Assembly: GCA_907163345.1 (NCBI GenBank)
Contig: CAJQUN010000002.1
Location: forward strand, 40,215,754-40,279,753
Length of the DNA stretch: 64,000 nucleotides
Direction: 5' to 3'
Source: Haberlea rhodopensis
Taxonomy: Eukaryota > Streptophyta > Magnoliopsida > Lamiales > Gesneriaceae
Positions 23,001 to 32,942 of this stretch are shown piece by piece; within the stretch, counting starts at the first letter, position 1, and each line of letters begins with the position of its first letter. A model generated the notes under the pieces. The model was given only the letters and a program-made list of their open reading frames with translations. It made no database searches and was not told the origin of the DNA. Position numbers and translations under genes: made by a program.

Positions 23001-25795
23001 AAAATCAGCCTGACACCTTTTGGTAAGAAATCCATAACTTTTTCGTATAAACTCCAAATTACTTGAATTTGCTATCAAATTAAAGATAATTCAACAGGCT
23101 ACAACTTTTATTTGAACACCAACATCAAATCAAAGCCTAAGAGTTCCAAAAACCCGAAACAACAGGACACAAATTCTGTTTCTCCGCAGACTTCATAGCA
23201 AACTCAGATATCAACTTCAAAATACATGTTCCCTATCAAAAACATCTTGTTTTTTCAACAACAAGAATAGATATATTTATACCACATAATTCCTCCAACA
23301 TAGATCATAAGTTCATAAACTTATACCATGTTTCTTTGGTAATCAAGATAAAGTTAGAAACAAGATTTACTCATCATAATTTCAACATATTAACCAGTAT
23401 AATTCATATTTGTGATTCATCAAATCATAAACCAAATAATCATATTAATAACTCAAGAACTTCAAGATCCTTACCACTTTGATCTCATAAACAAGTTAGT
23501 ATCCAAATTTTCTAGCTCCACAAGTGATCAAAATGAAGAGAGGAAGTATTTAGGAGAAAATTTTGCAGGAATTTAGTGTGAGAAAAGTGTGTAAATGTGT
23601 GTAGGATATTTGCTTAATCATTGTCCAAGTTGCAAATAAGTCCCTAGACTTTGCTTCCATAAATAATTACTCTTTCCACCTCAATACACATTTTATCCTT
23701 TTAACTCATATGGTAATTTCATGAATAATCACGTTATCATGCATATAGTAATTTTTGCGTATCACACTAAGCTAGTCTTAACGAAAAACAATATTCCATT
23801 TATGGAAAAGGAACAATACTGCTGTTGGGGCATATTAGAGATAACAAATATTAAAATATCCCACTCTTGAGAGACTTAAGTTTAAGATAGTTTCTAGATG
23901 GATGTCATTCAAAACTTTTGATTACATATTTGACCGAACCTTCTCTCGACTCAATTTATGTTTCAATAAGATTCGATTTCTTTTTTCAGGCTGAACCACT
24001 TCTACTCTATGTTATTTCCAAAATCTAGATGTGACTCAAGCACGTAGTTGCCACCCGTGTTTGGTTGTTTCTTTTCATTTTAGTTTGTGGAAGATTTGTT
24101 CTTTTTTCCTAATTTCCTGAGCCTTTTCTAGATTATGTAATCAGCTTGAGGCAGGGACTCTTAAGGTGTTGCATCTTTACTGAAATGCTTTGATTTCTCT
24201 GGGAAATTGGAATTTGAGTAATTTTTGGGAGGGGTATTAATGGATCTAAACTGAGATGCAGAACACGTAAGAAACAACAGTTGGGAAATTCAAGCTATGT
24301 ACTCGGTTTCCTTGGTTCACTTTGAGGAAGCTTTGGTTTTCATCAAAAAATTGTCTATATGCTTTAATCAACCTTTGGTTTACTCAATCTAATAATAACC
24401 CCTAACGTTCAGTAATTATGTAGGTTATGAATTTTTTTTTGATGGCTTTTAGCTATAATTGGCCGAGATTACAATTGTCCTTGAGAGTTTTTTAGGCCAA
24501 CCGAGTTCTTAAGTGCATTAGGTTCATGACTGAAAGGAGAAACTTTAATTTGAGTTTTGTAGCAAGCATCTTTGTCTATCTCCTGGAAGGAAATTGAACA
24601 TCTATATTCATGCCAACAAATTTTGGTGTTTGTACAAAGAGAGGCTGCATTGCATACTTTGATTAAGATATTTTGTTGTTCATTGAATTGTACACTTGTC
24701 ACATCCTGCGTCCGGGCCATACAAGTGAGACAACACAATGAACTCATGTAACAACTACTTTGTATCCTTTCTCGCTCTGTACGTTATAACCTCTTATAAA
24801 CCATTTTAAACCGATATGGGGCAAGAGTATTACAACAGTAGTGTGAGTTGACCATTTAGATGATGGTTTAGGATTTCACATATTTTCTGATTGTAACGAG
24901 AAAACGATTTAAATATGGAACAAATATTTGTCACCTCCTTAAGGCCCCTAATCTCCACCCCACCCCATACTTCAAATAAGGTATCTGTTGTTTGCTCATT
25001 GCATCATACAATAATGTGAACTCTGCAATTTAGAGGAAATGTGGGGGTTTAATATCCACTCCATCATTCTCTTAGTACAACCACCGCTCATCCTCACCCT
25101 CACACAGCAATCAAGATCCAATGCTGTCATATTCTGGAAGATGGGTATTTTGTCATTCGTCTGTTTAGTGCCGAAGAAATCCTTTAATCTACAGAGGAAG
25201 CTCATTCCCTGCAAGTACATTTAGTCTCTGTTTTCCAGAAAAAACATGGGAAAAGGAAAATTATGAGTGAAAACCAAGAAACTCCAGATTCTAGTAGTTT
25301 GGACTTGATAGGAACATGTGGGAAAATTTAATCGGAGATCAAAAAAATGTTGATGTTCCTTCCAATAAAAGAGAATTAGGAATTTTTAGATTTTTTTCAC
25401 TAAGAAAAGAGTGAATCTTCTATCTATCCAACTCCACCAATAAATTTCCTAGAGACAATTTGTTGACATGGTCTCAGTGATAAGCATGCTTACTAACTGC
25501 TTCAAATTTGTTTGCACTCTTTGGTTATCGTTATGCATATGCAATACCTGAATGTATTAATGGAATTATGTTCTATTCAGTTATCTACCATTCTTTTGTT
25601 TAGAAAGGAGCAATGACACCAATGGAAGTTTGTGAAGGCCTGGGTCTATATGATCTTAAAAATAGAAAATGGCATTTACAAGGGACGTGTGCACTTAAAG
25701 GAGACGGCTTGTATGAGGGGTTGGACTGGTTGGCAAGCACGTTGAAAGAACACAGGGCTGCTGGATTTTCTTCAGTTGGTCCATCATCATTTTAA
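17809..25795 (+). CDS. ARFB1: ADP-ribosylation factor, plant ARFB1 class (six exons, 193 aa)
   Basis: Coding exons: 17809-17865, 18497-18587, 19801-19916, 20854-20913, 20992-21057, 25604-25795. All junctions are GT-AG, and they join in frame to 193 residues. The protein starts MGQAFRKLFDTFFG, with a Gly2 myristoylation site and amphipathic helix. GTPase motifs: GLDAAGKT (24-31), Thr48 in PTIGF, WDVGGQE (66-72, catalytic Gln71), NKQD (126-129), TCAL (158-161). The C-terminus is longer than ARF1 and ends GFSSVGPSSF, as in Arabidopsis ARFB1 proteins, which act at Golgi/plasma-membrane trafficking. All key residues are present, so it is probably functional. Intron 5 is 4.5 kb because of TE insertions. 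Confidence 0.95.
19974..20024. repeat. Compound microsatellite (CT)n(CA)n in ARFB1 intron 3
   Basis: About 27 bases of CT followed by 24 bases of CA, with no interruption. It lies about 57 bp after the donor of exon 3. Confidence 0.95.
20173..20361 (-). other. Small open frame in ARFB1 intron 3, unrecognised
   Basis: A 62-codon minus-strand frame (starts MAAVGRDVLRAMVDLSQRFD) has protein-like composition, unlike the surrounding intron. I do not recognise it. It may be a captured exon or a TE fragment; it could also be chance. Confidence 0.2.
21375..21712 (-). repeat. Possible copia LTR fragment in ARFB1 intron 5
   Basis: On the minus strand it begins TGTTGGGCCAGTAACAG, has GGAATAAAAAGG as a TATA candidate, and ends GGTCGCATCA. 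No TSD was found, so the ends are only suggestions. Confidence 0.3.
22360..22590. repeat. CGCT...AGCG tandem array in the intronic LTR
   Basis: Units such as CCTCGCTTTGTCATATTAGC followed by GGCAT recur about every 35-38 bp. Each pairs a CGCT/CGCC word with AGCGGC, giving small imperfect inverted repeats. Confidence 0.6.
22879..22980. repeat. Keyword cluster: AGATCGATCT in two pairs, 22 bp apart
   Basis: Pair one: GGAGATCGCTCC at 22879 and GGAGATCGATCT at 22901. Pair two: AGAGATCGATCG at 22949 and AGAGATCGGTCT at 22971. Both spacings are 22 bp, with a TTCTACTGGGG linker between the pairs. Confidence 0.75.
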
Positions 25796-26671
25796 TAAGG
25801 TTGATTTGTCTTAGAAATCTCCTTAAAAGTAATTATTCTTTCTTTCTAACGATTATTTGTCAATACCAATTTGCAGGTTGACACGAGAACCGATCAATCT
25901 GTGAACTGCAAGACCTTGATTCTGAAAGTTCTTTCCCCCCTTTGTGTTTATGAGATTCTGGTACTTGATAACAAGAGGCCAAGTGTTCAGAGTCGTTATA
26001 CCTGGAGTTGATGTTAATATCTCCTCAGTAGAACTTCAAGTACAGAAAGGGGCTTAATTTCTGATTGAGATCATTCTTGTTTAATTACATGTTCATTATT
26101 TTGAATCCTCTGGTTTTTAATCTAGCAAAAGGTCTTTTTACCAAACTCAAAAAGAACATAGTGATTGAATTAGTATCGTTGTATTTAAATGTGGTACGTG
26201 GACATATACTTTATTCAGTTTATACTATGGTATTACCCTTTTCACGGTATAATAGAGCATTTAGTTCCGTCATTATGTTTTGTTCTCGATATTTAGGTTG
26301 TTTTTGCAATTGCTTATTCAAAGCATTTATATGTTGATTTTGCTTAAAGTTGTAAAAAGTTGTTTTTAAGCAAAAACATTGAGAGTTTGCTATTAAAATA
26401 AAATAAAAAAATAGCTTAATAAACTTCAGTTAATTACAGAACTGCTACCAAACAACTTAAAGCAGTCAAAAGCATGTCATGACCTGTTTATTTGCTTCTG
26501 TTTTATTTTTTTATTTTTAGAGAAGCAATAGCATAAACAAGTAAATAAAACACTTAAAATTTATTTATTTTATCTGAAAAGTTGATAAGTAGTTTGCAAA
26601 AGCATTAGTAAACACAAACTTAGGAGAACGAGTCTCATTTTATCACTTATTTATTCAGTCACTGTATAAGG

Positions 26672-26708
<37 letters not shown>

Positions 26709-26730
26709 TAGATATATATAATTCTGACGA
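25796..26730. other. 3' flank of ARFB1 with an AT-rich stretch and (TA) microsatellite
   Basis: Probable 3' UTR to roughly 26060, then AT-rich sequence without a gene. A (TA) run with GATA variants occupies about 26673-26720. Confidence 0.5.
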
Positions 26731-26870
26731 TCATTGGAGACCATAAAACAAAGCTCCAACACCACCAATCCCAAGGATAAGTCCAATGACAGTAGCCTTT
26801 TTCGCATCAACTTCCAGACCTCTGCACCTTCGTTTCAATTCCAGAAGCCTAAGATATTGTCTCTGTAACC
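26731..26870 (-). CDS. C-terminal exon of an unrecognised membrane protein
   Basis: The minus strand reads an acceptor (CTTTTATAG) at 26871, then LQRQYLRLLELKRRCRGLEV, DAKKATVIGLILGIGG, VGALFYGLQ and a TGA stop at 26731. The piece has a basic amphipathic stretch followed by a 20-residue hydrophobic span ending three residues before the stop, so it looks like a tail-anchored or multi-span protein end. I do not recognise the family. Upstream exons are not seen before the TE at 27263, so the gene may be cut or have a long intron. It is too short to appear as an ATG-initiated frame. Confidence 0.5.
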
Positions 26871-27262
26871 CTATAAAAGATGGCTCCAAAAGCTAGCAAA
26901 ACCTTGCGGGAAGATGATGGGAAAAAAAAAGACTAAGCAGAAAAAAACGATTGACTAGTATGTATACATTTGGGTTTTTGTCATTTTAGGGCTTGTTGTT
27001 AGACAGTGAAAATGATTTCTTGAAATTATAGGTTTGTAAAGGGATTTCTTTCACGATATGTGGTTTTTTTTTTCAAATAAAGTTTGAAATATTTCTGTTC
27101 GTTGTTAATCGACAAGTTTGACGAAATGTTGTAGTTCGATGAAATGTAGTTTACTGACAAAAAACAACGGAGAGGGGAAAAAACCACTAATGCAAGATTT
27201 ATGCGTGTAAAGCCATTAAGAATTGATTGGTGCATGAATTTGCAAAAATAATGATGCGCTAT

Positions 27263-28519
27263 TGTTGGAATCGAAGAGGAGGGGTGAATGAGGTTCCTTG
27301 GCTACTTTAGATGTTAAAATGAATTTGCAAAAATGTCGAGTTTGCGCTGCGGAAGACTTCAAGTCAATCGAACAATAAATAAAATGAAGTAATAAATAAA
27401 TGCGTAATATAAATAAAGCGATAAATGACAAGAGAATTTGTTATAGAAGTTCGGCGATGAACCGCCTACGTCTCCTCTTCCCGGTTAGAAAACGCTTAAC
27501 CGAGGTTCCACTAGAACGAAAATGATCTTGGCCTTAAGGGCTCCAAGTTAGCCACAACACACTCTTCCCGAGTAAAAAACAGCTCTTAACGAGCACCACA
27601 CTCTTCACGAGTCTTCTTGGCCTTAAGGGCTCCAAGGATAGCCACACACAACTCTTCCCGAGTTACCCACACTCTTCACGAGTCTTCTTGGCCTTAAGGG
27701 CTCTAAGGATAGCCACACACTTGCACCAACTTTACTTGTTGATGAGTTTTACAATTTTTAACTTGCGTCGGTGTTGCAGGACCTTACAATAAATCAAATA
27801 GACACCTTCACGGTATACCAACACGAAGAATCAAAACTCACACACAAGAAATGAATTACAAACTCCAATACAACACAAATGTATGAAGTTTGCAATGCTA
27901 GAGTAATTTGAATAGGGCAAAGCTTTCACAATAGTTTATAGTCTTGTTTCTTGTCTTCAAAATGCTCCAAAACATCCATATATATAGTGTAAGAGGCCCC
28001 AAGGCTCCTACTAGCCGTTGCTACACTCAAGGCTTGAATCACTCCAAGATCGCCTCGGGCGATCACCATCCCGCGCCCCAACGGTCACCAAATTGCACAG
28101 ATCGCCTCAAGCGATCACCACAAAAATCAATGCCGTAGTTTCGGTTGCTCAAAAACTTTCATCGCCTCAGGTGAAACACCCATCGCCTCAGGCGTTCAAG
28201 ACATGGCCTCAGGCGATCAAGCCATCGCCTCTTGCGCACTCGCCCTGCGCACGGGCCTCGGTGTCGCTTCAGTCGACGTGCGTGGCGAAGTACTTCCTGG
28301 CTGCCATCGCCGGAGGCGATGGTCACCATCGCCTGGGGCGATCTGCCCTATGCCTTGCACATTTGATTTCCTTCAACCAATCAACTTTTCAACCATTAAA
28401 CATGTATACTAAGTAGACACATTAGTATAACAAACACAAGTTTTGTTGATCATCAAAACTCATAAATAATTCGGAGATACATTAAGCATTAAACTCAACA
28501 ATGCGTTTAAGGCTCAACA
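27263..28519 (-). repeat. 3' LTR of the gag-only element
   Basis: It runs from TGTTGGAATCG to GGCTCAACA. It contains a minus-strand TATA (ACTATATATATGG near 27980) and the ATCGCC-TCA-GGCGAT keyword cluster upstream of it in transcription direction (U3). A second direct-repeat block (cttcacgagtcttcttggccttaag) recurs three times at 27530-27720. Confidence 0.85.
28045..28350. repeat. Keyword cluster ATCGCC-TCA-GGCGAT at exact 21-bp steps (LTR 1)
   Basis: ATCGCC (or ATGGCC) starts at 28161, 28182, 28203 and 28224, each 21 bp from the last. Further copies stand at about 28050, 28099, 28307 and 28331. The best copies are ATCGCC TCA GGCGAT, a perfect 6-bp inverted repeat around three bases. Confidence 0.9.
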
Positions 28520-29290
28520 ATCTCCCCCTTTTTGATGATCACAAAACTTGATAAACTTGAATATGTAATATGCATGAAATATGAGTAAACAAGACCCCCC
28601 TTAACAATTGCATAGCACATATAAGATTTAACCAAGTAATGCATAAAAAGCTCTCCCCCTCAAATCATGCATAACTCTCCCCCTCAAACTATGCATGTAT
28701 TAAGCTCTCCCCCTCAAACTATGCATGTATTAAGTTTCAAGTTTATCACAAAATTCTCCCACTTTTTGTGATAATCAAAAAGCATACAGTGCAAATAAAC
28801 ATGGCACAATTATATGTTGACACATAGCCTTATTTTAACAAATAGCACAAGTCCCTCATTAAGCATGTAATAGCCATAACAAGCATATGAATTAAATCAT
28901 TGAGAGGAAAAACAAACATGTGTTTAAGGCAATCAACAATGAATTCTAGATGTGCAAAGTGTGCATATGTTCTACTAAGAGTTCATGCACTCATGCCCAA
29001 TAGACATTAATTCTCAAAGCATCATTTGATAAAATCATTAAGGTCATAATAGCATTATATCAAAGATTGAGCATCCAAACACTTATAGCATGCTTAGTCA
29101 CATAATTTCACATTTTCACATAGCATTATTCAAATTTGAACTTAAGGCATATCAAGATACTTACTACAAAGAGATAAGCATAAATCATGCATCAAAACAA
29201 TTTATATGTGCACATGCTAAGGGGAATTGCTTTTTACTATCAATGAATATTGAGCTTCACTATTTATTGGTCACAATTAATTTGTGCCAA
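28520..29290. other. Non-coding interior of the gag-only element
   Basis: AT-rich, with repeated polypurine-like CTCTCCCCCTCAAA words at about 28653, 28675 and 28706. No coding remnants seen. Confidence 0.6.
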
Positions 29291-30968
29291 TTAAATTTTG
29301 AATTGCTCTTTAAATGCACAAAATAAATTTCCCGTTGATGACAAGAGTACATTCTTATCATTGGTCCTATACCCTCGCGCTTCTTCTATTGTGGTGCATG
29401 AGATAGTTTCCTCCCTTGAGGTACTAGTTCCTTCATCCTCCATCCCTTTGTTGTTCCTACAAAACAAATTAACAATTGGAGGATCTTTGGTACCCATTTG
29501 ATTTTTGGGTCCTTGTGGGTTAGCTTTCATCAATGCCTTTGGAATCCATTTCCACATTTTGTTAGGTTGGTATTGGATTTTAGCAAACCTACATTTGTTC
29601 TTCGTATGACCATCTTCACAACAATAAGTGCAAGTATGAGAATTATGCTTAGCTTTAGCCAACAAGCTTGAAAAATGTTTTAGATTTGCTTGAAAAGCCT
29701 AGTCCGGCTTTATCAAAGCTACAACGTTACAAGCCAATCAATTCATTCATCTTTAAACTACTATCACTAAATTTGCAAAAAAGATTTCTTCAAAGAACTT
29801 AATTCATTTTTCAATGAATTGTTTTTTTTCATCTCTCTTGGCTACCTCAAGTTTGAGTAATTTGTTACTCATCTTGGTTTTGCTAAGAACATCAATATGC
29901 TCATGATAAGAATCTAATAATTCATCAAAAGATAGTACCTCATCATCGCTTTCATCTCCTTCATCATTTGCGTCATCTTTGGCCATGAGACAAAGGTTTG
30001 TTGCTTCTTCATCGGAGTCACTATCACTCCATGTGGCTATTAGAGCTTTCTTCTTCCCTTTGTCCTCATTCTTCTTCCTAGGACATTTATTAGCATAATG
30101 ACCTTTATCTTGACAATTATAGCAAGTTGCCTCTTGTTTTGAATCATGTTTGATAGCACCGGAGGTCTTTGGCTTGTTGTGTTTGTTGAAGAATTTCTTG
30201 AACTTTCTAGTGAACAAGATCATCTCTTCATCATCATCATCATCTTCATCATCGGATTGATCTTTCCCCCCGACCAAGGCTATTGCCTTTCTTATGGATC
30301 TCTCATCCTCCTTTATTCTCTTCCTTGTTGACACTTCAAGCTCATGGGTCACCAAGGTACCATGAAGGTCATCAAGATCATAAGATGCATTTTCTCCTTT
30401 GTTGGATTCGATGATGGCCGTCCTCTTGGCATCCCATTCTTGTGGTAAGGCTCTAAGTGCTCTTCTCCATATTTGCTTTGGAGGGTACTTCTCACCAAGT
30501 TGTGCAAGCTCATTTATGATTTGGGTGAGCCTTCTAAACATCGAGTCAACGTCTTCTCCAAATTCCATCTCAGATGTCTCATACTTGAGTTGTAGTAGAT
30601 CTATCTTTGTCTTCTTCACTTGATTTGTGCCCTCATGAAAAATTTACAATTTGTCCCATTTCCTTTGCGGTTGAGCACATCGAGATCCGGTTGTACTCCT
30701 TCATATCTAAAGCACAATGTAAAATATTAATAGCTTTAGCATTTTGCAAAATTAAAATCATATCCGCTCTTGTAAAATCGTCCATTTCTTTGGGAATACT
30801 TATTCCCCAAACTTCCTTCAAAGGAATATGTGGACCTTTCACAATAATCTTCCATAGGTCATAATCTACGGATTGGATGTATAGAGAAATTATATTCTTC
30901 CAATATCCGTAGTTATCACCTCGTGAAGAGCGGAGGGCGATTGGTCGATTGACCTTGAGCAAACTCAT
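29291..30968 (-). pseudogene. Copia gag (UBN2-type) with CCHC zinc knuckle, frameshifted
   Basis: From 30968 the frame reads a gag N-terminus (NYGYWKNIISLYIQS, DLWKIIVKGPHIP). A one-base change near 30655, within KEMGQIVN, shifts the frame, and it continues at 30619 as KKTKIDLLQLKYETSEMEFG and DVDSMFRRLTQIINEL, the UBN2 core. A CCHC zinc knuckle, CYNCQDKGHYANKC, follows near 30120, then an acidic stretch. After stops near 29800 the same frame resumes with a second knuckle-like CTYCCEDGHTKNKC near 29620. Gag forms the particle and packages element RNA. With a frameshift and several stops this copy is not functional. Confidence 0.8.
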
Positions 30969-31802
30969 TTGCTAGATTAGCCATATAAAATTTTTGATTT
31001 AAAACAAAAATCAAATGGCTCTGATACCACTTGTTGGAACCGAAGAGGGGGGGGGGGGGTGAATGAGGTTCCTTGGCTACTTTAGTGTTTTAAAATGAAT
31101 TGCAAAAATGTCGAGTTTGCGCTGCGGAAGACTTCAAGTCAATCAAACAATAAATAAAATGAAGTAATAAATAAATGCGTAATATAAATAAAGCGATAAA
31201 TGACAAGAGAATTTGTTATATAAGTTCGGCGATGAATCACCTACGTCTCCTCTTCCCGGTTAGAAAACCTTTAACCGAGGTTCCACTAGAACGAAAATGA
31301 TCTTGGCCTTAAGGGCTCCAAGTTAGCCACAACACACTCTTCCCGAGTAAAAAAAAAGCTCTTCACGAGCACCACACTCTTCACGAGTCTCCTTGGCCTT
31401 AAGGGCTCCAAGGATAGCCACACATAACTCTTCCCGAGTTACCCACACTCTTCACGAGTCTTCTTGGCCTTATGGGCTCCAAGGATAGCCACACACTTGC
31501 ACCAACTTTACTTGTTGATGTCATTTACAAATTTCAACTTGCGTCGGTGTTGGAGGACCTTACAATAAATCAAATAGACACCTTCACGGTGTACCAACAC
31601 GAAGAATCAAAACTCACACACAAGAAATGAATTACAAACTCCAATACAACACAAATATATGAAGTTTGCAATGCTAGAGTAATTTGAATAGAGCAAATGT
31701 TTCTTGTCTCCAAAATGCTCCGATACATCCATATATATAGTGTAGGAGGCCCCCAAGGCTTCTACTAGCCGTTGCTACACTCAAGGCTTGAATCACTCCA
31801 AG

Positions 31803-32040
31803 ATCGCCTCGGACATCGCCTCGGGCGATCACCATCGCCGGGCCCCAAATTGCACACATCGCCTCAGGCGATGTATGGATCACCTCAGGCGATGTATGGA
31901 TCACCTCAGGCAATCACCACCAAAAATCAATGCCGTAGCTTCGGTTGCTCAAAAACCTTCATCGCCTCAGGCGAAGTACCCATCGCCTCAGGCGTTCAAG
32001 ACATCGCCTCAGGCGATCAAGCCATCGCCTCTGGAAAACT
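31803..32040. repeat. Keyword cluster ATCGCC-TCA-GGCGAT (LTR 2), with extra 21-bp units
   Basis: Starts at 31858, 31879 and 31900 (21-bp steps; GATGTATGGATCACCTCAGG units absent from LTR 1) and at 31961, 31982, 32003 and 32024 (21-bp steps, shared with LTR 1). Additional copies lie at 31803, 31815 and 31834. Confidence 0.9.
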
Positions 32041-32117
32041 CGCCCTGCGCGTGGGCCTCGGCGTCGCTTCAGTCGACGTGCGTGGAGAAGTCCTTCCTGG
32101 CTGCCATCGCCTGGGGC

Positions 32118-32754
32118 TAGAGCTGTCAGAACGGGCCAGCCCGACCCAAACGGGTTGGCCCGCCCAACCCGTGGCCCAAACGGGCCCAACCCGTTTGGGC
32201 CCGCCTCCAGGCGGGTTGGGAAAACCCCAACCAACCCGACCCGAAGCGGGCCGCGGGTTGGGGCGGGCTGGCCCGCCGAATTATTATTTTTTTACTTCTA
32301 GTTTTTTTAAAAAAAAAAATTTAATTTTTTTTTTAAGAAACTTCAAAAAAATATTCCCAACTAAACTTATCGAAACTGAAACTGATGCTAGAATAATACT
32401 GAAACTTGTTTAAGCTTTTATCTAGATATTAACACTGCTACTAAAAAAACTTTATTAGTGAATCTGTATTTTTTACTCATTTTTGAAATACTTGTTGCAA
32501 CTTTCAAGCAAGATCAAGTGAAAAATATATAGTAGATCGAATGCTTCAATGTGATATTGAGTTTTTATCTATGAATTGAGCCGAAAAAAAAAGAAATAAC
32601 AATTTTTTTTTTTTTAAAAATGGGGCCAACCCGCGGGTTGGCCCGCCAAAACCCGCGGCCCGTTTGTGCCAGCCCGTATAGGCCCGCCTGCTGGCGGGCC
32701 ATAAAAATGTTGGCCCAACCCGCGCCGCGGGCCTAGCCCATTTTGACAGTTCTA
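32118..32754. mobile_element. Non-autonomous hAT element (637 bp) in the 5' LTR
   Basis: The ends TAGAGCTGTCAGAACGGGCC and, inverted, TAGAACTGTCAAAATGGGC match. Flanks CCTGGGGC (32110-32117) and CCTGGTGC (32755-32762) form an 8-bp TSD with one change. The arms are GC-rich (CGGGTTGGCCCG words) around an AT-rich core with no coding. The insertion interrupts a keyword copy. Confidence 0.85.
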
Positions 32755-32942
32755 CCTGGTGCGATCTGCCCTATGCGTTGCACATTTGATTTCATTCAAC
32801 CAATCCACTTTTCAACCATTAAACCTGAACACTAAGTAGACACATTAGTATAACAATCACAAGTTTTGTTGAGCATCAAAACTCATAAATAATTCGGAGA
32901 TACATTAAGCATTAAACTCAACAATGCGTTTAAGGCTCAACA

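Larger units (their letters stand above)
21830..23766 (-). mobile_element. Solo gypsy-type LTR (1,937 bp) in ARFB1 intron 5
   Basis: In plus coordinates it starts TGTAAGACCCCG and ends GCGTATCACA, as the other gypsy LTRs here do. The flanks CCAAG (21825-21829) and CTAAG (23767-23771) are a TSD with one change. It carries a CGCT...AGCG array at 22360-22590 and an AGATCGATCT keyword cluster at 22879-22980. No internal region remains, so it is a recombined solo LTR. Confidence 0.8.
27263..32942 (-). mobile_element. Gag-only copia element (TR-GAG type) with both LTRs
   Basis: The left LTR is 27263-28519 and the right LTR 31032-32942 (interrupted by a hAT insertion). The primer-binding site TGGTATCAGAG reads on the minus strand just inside the right LTR (31018-31030). 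The polypurine tract AAAAAGGGGGAGAT lies just inside the left LTR (28520-28534). Flanks GCTAT and ACTAT form a TSD with one change. The 2.5-kb interior codes for gag only; no protease, integrase or reverse transcriptase can be seen, so it would depend on another copia element. Confidence 0.85.
31032..32942 (-). repeat. 5' LTR of the gag-only element, with hAT insertion
   Basis: It starts TGTTGGAACCG and ends GGCTCAACA. Without the 32118-32754 insertion it is close to 1.27 kb, matching the other LTR. The keyword array differs from LTR 1 by gained and lost 21-bp units. Confidence 0.85.

Noticed and set aside
24469..25224. Frames of 60-90 codons in ARFB1 intron 5
   Set aside because: No recognisable protein, no splice context; chance frames in a long intron.
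26340..26640. Possible MITE built from 'gtttttaagcaaaaac' words
   Set aside because: AT-rich inverted words without clear ends or TSD.
27944..28416. Overlapping frames over the ATCGCC arrays (also 31674-32413)
   Set aside because: Produced by the 21-bp repeats, which keep frame because 21 is a multiple of three; no protein similarity.
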